Below, in pieces: positions 52,825-54,160 of a stretch of 54,160 nt of DNA (its first letter is position 1; every line of letters starts with the position of its first letter). The notes under the pieces were generated by a model. That model did not search any database. It was not told where the DNA came from and was given only the letters and a program-made list of their open reading frames with translations. Source of the stretch: Sulfitobacter sp. DFL-14 (GTDB taxonomy: Bacteria; Pseudomonadota; Alphaproteobacteria; Rhodobacterales; Rhodobacteraceae); NCBI RefSeq assembly GCF_003335585.1, contig NZ_QBFD01000046.1:95175-149334 (forward strand). The letters are read 5' to 3'. The translations under genes were made by a program, and so were the position numbers.

Positions 52825-53964
52825 ATGGACCTTCACAACAGATATCCCGCCATCGCCGACCTGCGCGCCCGCGCGCAACGGCGCATTCCGCCCTTTGTCT
52901 GGGAATACCTCGACAGTGGCACCGGCACCGAGGCCGCCAAGTCCCGTAACCGCACGGCGCTGGACCGGATCGGCATGATGCCATCGGTCCTGCATGGCGA
53001 GATCACGCCGGATCTAACCATGGAGTTTCTGGGTCAGACCTTCCCGGTCCCCTTCGGCATCGCACCGATTGGCATGTCGGGGCTGATCTGGCCCGGGGCC
53101 GAGGGCCATCTGGCCCGCGCCGCGGCCCGCCACGAGATTCCCTATGCGATCTCGACCGTCGCCACCCAGGGCCCCGAAGACATCGCCCCCGACCTGGGCA
53201 AACACGCCTGGTTCCAGCTTTACCCGCCCCGCGACCCCGAGATTCGCGCCGACATGCTGGCGCGCGCCCGCACCGCCGGTTTCGGCACGCTGGTCCTGAC
53301 CGTGGATGTGCCCGCCTCCTCCCGGCGCGAACGGCAGGTACGCTCGGGGCTGACCAATCCGCCCCGGCTGACCCCGCGGCTGCTGGCACAGGTGGCAACG
53401 CGGCCCACCTGGGCCTGGCAGACGGCGAAACGCGGCATGCCGCATATGCGCGGGCTGGACAAATACGTCACCGACGCCACCGCAAACCTGCCGCCGACCG
53501 CACATATGGGCTACCTGCTGCGCACCGCCCCCGACTGGGATTATGTCGCCTGGCTGCGCGACGCCTGGGAGGGGCCCTTCATCGTCAAGGGCGTGCTGCG
53601 CCCCGACGACGCGGTGCGGTTGGCACAGATGGGCATCGACGCGGTCTGGGTCTCCAACCATGCGGGCCGCCAGTTCGACGGCACCCCCGCCAGCATCGAG
53701 GCGCTGCCGGACATCCGCGCCGCCACCACCTTGCCCCTGATCTTCGACAGCGGCATCGAAGGCGGGCTCGACATCCTGCGCGCGCTGGCGCTCGGGGCGG
53801 ATTTCGTGATGCTGGGTCGGGCCTTCCATTTTGCCCTGGGCGCCCTTGGCCCGCGCGGCGCCGATCACCTGATCGACCTGCTGGCAAAGGACATGATCGC
53901 CAACATGGGTCAGCTGGGCCTGGCAGACCTCGCTACCCTGCCCGACCCGATCTTCCTGTCCTGA
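52825..53964 (+). CDS. FMN-dependent alpha-hydroxy-acid oxidase/dehydrogenase
   Basis: A 379-residue TIM-barrel flavoenzyme of the lactate dehydrogenase/glycolate oxidase family. VWEYLDSG and FQLYPPRD hold the two active-site tyrosines, FIVKGVLRPDDA the FMN lysine, and VSNHAGRQFDG the catalytic histidine and arginine (HAGRQ where most members have HGGRQ). SGIEGGLDILRALALGADFVMLGRA binds the FMN phosphate. L-lactate is the likely substrate but this cannot be settled from sequence. It sits just upstream of pyc, so pyruvate production feeding anaplerosis would make sense. Confidence 0.9.
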   Translation: MDLHNRYPAIADLRARAQRRIPPFVWEYLDSGTGTEAAKSRNRTALDRIGMMPSVLHGEITPDLTMEFLGQTFPVPFGIAPIGMSGLIWPGAEGHLARAAARHEIPYAISTVATQGPEDIAPDLGKHAWFQLYPPRDPEIRADMLARARTAGFGTLVLTVDVPASSRRERQVRSGLTNPPRLTPRLLAQVATRPTWAWQTAKRGMPHMRGLDKYVTDATANLPPTAHMGYLLRTAPDWDYVAWLRDAWEGPFIVKGVLRPDDAVRLAQMGIDAVWVSNHAGRQFDGTPASIEALPDIRAATTLPLIFDSGIEGGLDILRALALGADFVMLGRAFHFALGALGPRGADHLIDLLAKDMIANMGQLGLADLATLPDPIFLS

Positions 53965-54033
53965 GGTCGCAATGCCGCTGCAAGACGCCGCAGCAAACCT
54001 TGCAAAATTGTTACAATCATGACCTTCTGGCTG

Positions 54034-54061
54034 TTGCGCCGCACCGCAGCATCCCTAGTAT
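54034..54061 (+). promoter_or_regulatory. Candidate promoter of pyc
   Basis: TTGCGC and TAGTAT are spaced by 16 nt, ending 30 bp before the pyc start codon. The fit to sigma-70 is reasonable. Confidence 0.4.
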
Positions 54062-54091
54062 GCGTGAAACCCGTCCAGAGGAAGACAACCC

Positions 54092-54160
54092 ATGCCTGAC
54101 TTTTCGAAGATCCTGATTGCCAACCGTGGTGAAATCGCCATTCGCATCATGCGTGCGGCC
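54092..54160 (+). CDS. pyc: Pyruvate carboxylase, N-terminal fragment (cut by window edge)
   Basis: Only the first 23 codons are present: MPDFSKILIANRGEIAIRIM and then RAA. KILIANRGEIAIR is the start of every biotin carboxylase domain. The continuation IMRAA, rather than the VIRAC of acetyl- and propionyl-CoA carboxylases, favours pyruvate carboxylase, which makes oxaloacetate from pyruvate and bicarbonate. AGGAAG lies about 7-9 nt before the ATG. Truncation is by the window, not by mutation. Confidence 0.75.
   Translation, partial: MPDFSKILIANRGEIAIRIMRAA

Overview
The window is chromosomal DNA from a GC-rich alphaproteobacterium of the Rhodobacteraceae/Roseobacter type. The evidence is a dcw cluster carrying DUF2484-type small membrane genes, a bolA/dnaJ/cobS/cobT neighbourhood, an extended mraZ leader, and a DUF1127 gene flanked by CCUCC-loop (cuckoo/CcsR-like) RNAs. 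MurE carries the DNPR motif for meso-diaminopimelate, and lpxC and bamD are present, so the cell is Gram-negative. I recognised no tRNA, rRNA, IS element, prophage or CRISPR array.

Layout. Positions 262-12537 hold a DUF4177 protein, bolA, a J-domain protein, and the aerobic cobaltochelatase genes cobS and cobT. The cob pair is split by an accessory block (VOC protein, TetR regulator, PRC-barrel protein with tandem repeats). An M24B aminopeptidase and a DUF427 protein follow. Positions 12594-16954 hold a monooxygenase/FMN-reductase fusion with a divergent HxlR regulator, an RTX protein behind a consensus CtrA box, and a ClC transporter. Positions 17043-43880, mostly on the minus strand, are the division and cell-wall cluster. 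In transcription order it reads mraZ-rsmH-ftsL-ftsI-murE-murF-mraY, murD, ftsW-murG-murC, three small membrane genes, murB-ddl-ftsQ-ftsA-ftsZ, lpxC, bamD, recN. It is interrupted by glsA, a BaiN-type flavoprotein and a peroxiredoxin. Positions 44833-54160 hold a CAP-RTX secreted protein, a membrane protein, mrp, the DUF1127/small-RNA island, uvrD, a PAS protein, an FMN-dependent hydroxy-acid oxidase and the first 23 codons of pyruvate carboxylase.

How the genes work together. The dcw enzymes build UDP-MurNAc-pentapeptide (murB, C, D, E, F, ddl), convert it to lipid I and II (mraY, murG) and use it at the septum (ftsW, ftsI, ftsL, ftsQ, ftsA, ftsZ). Four-base ATGA overlaps at several junctions indicate translational coupling. 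The cluster's leader (43881 to about 44176) carries a 13-bp perfect hairpin 95 nt before mraZ. This matches the arrangement described for the sRNA UpsM of Rhodobacter sphaeroides.

Most notable non-coding signals: (1) six hairpins, arranged as three pairs, with CCTCC(TCC)C loops around the DUF1127 gene; (2) the UpsM-like leader with 10-bp-phased TGGGN words upstream; (3) three copies of a palindromic element of roughly 100 bp, each between convergent genes, with inner arms that differ in sequence but keep their self-complementarity.
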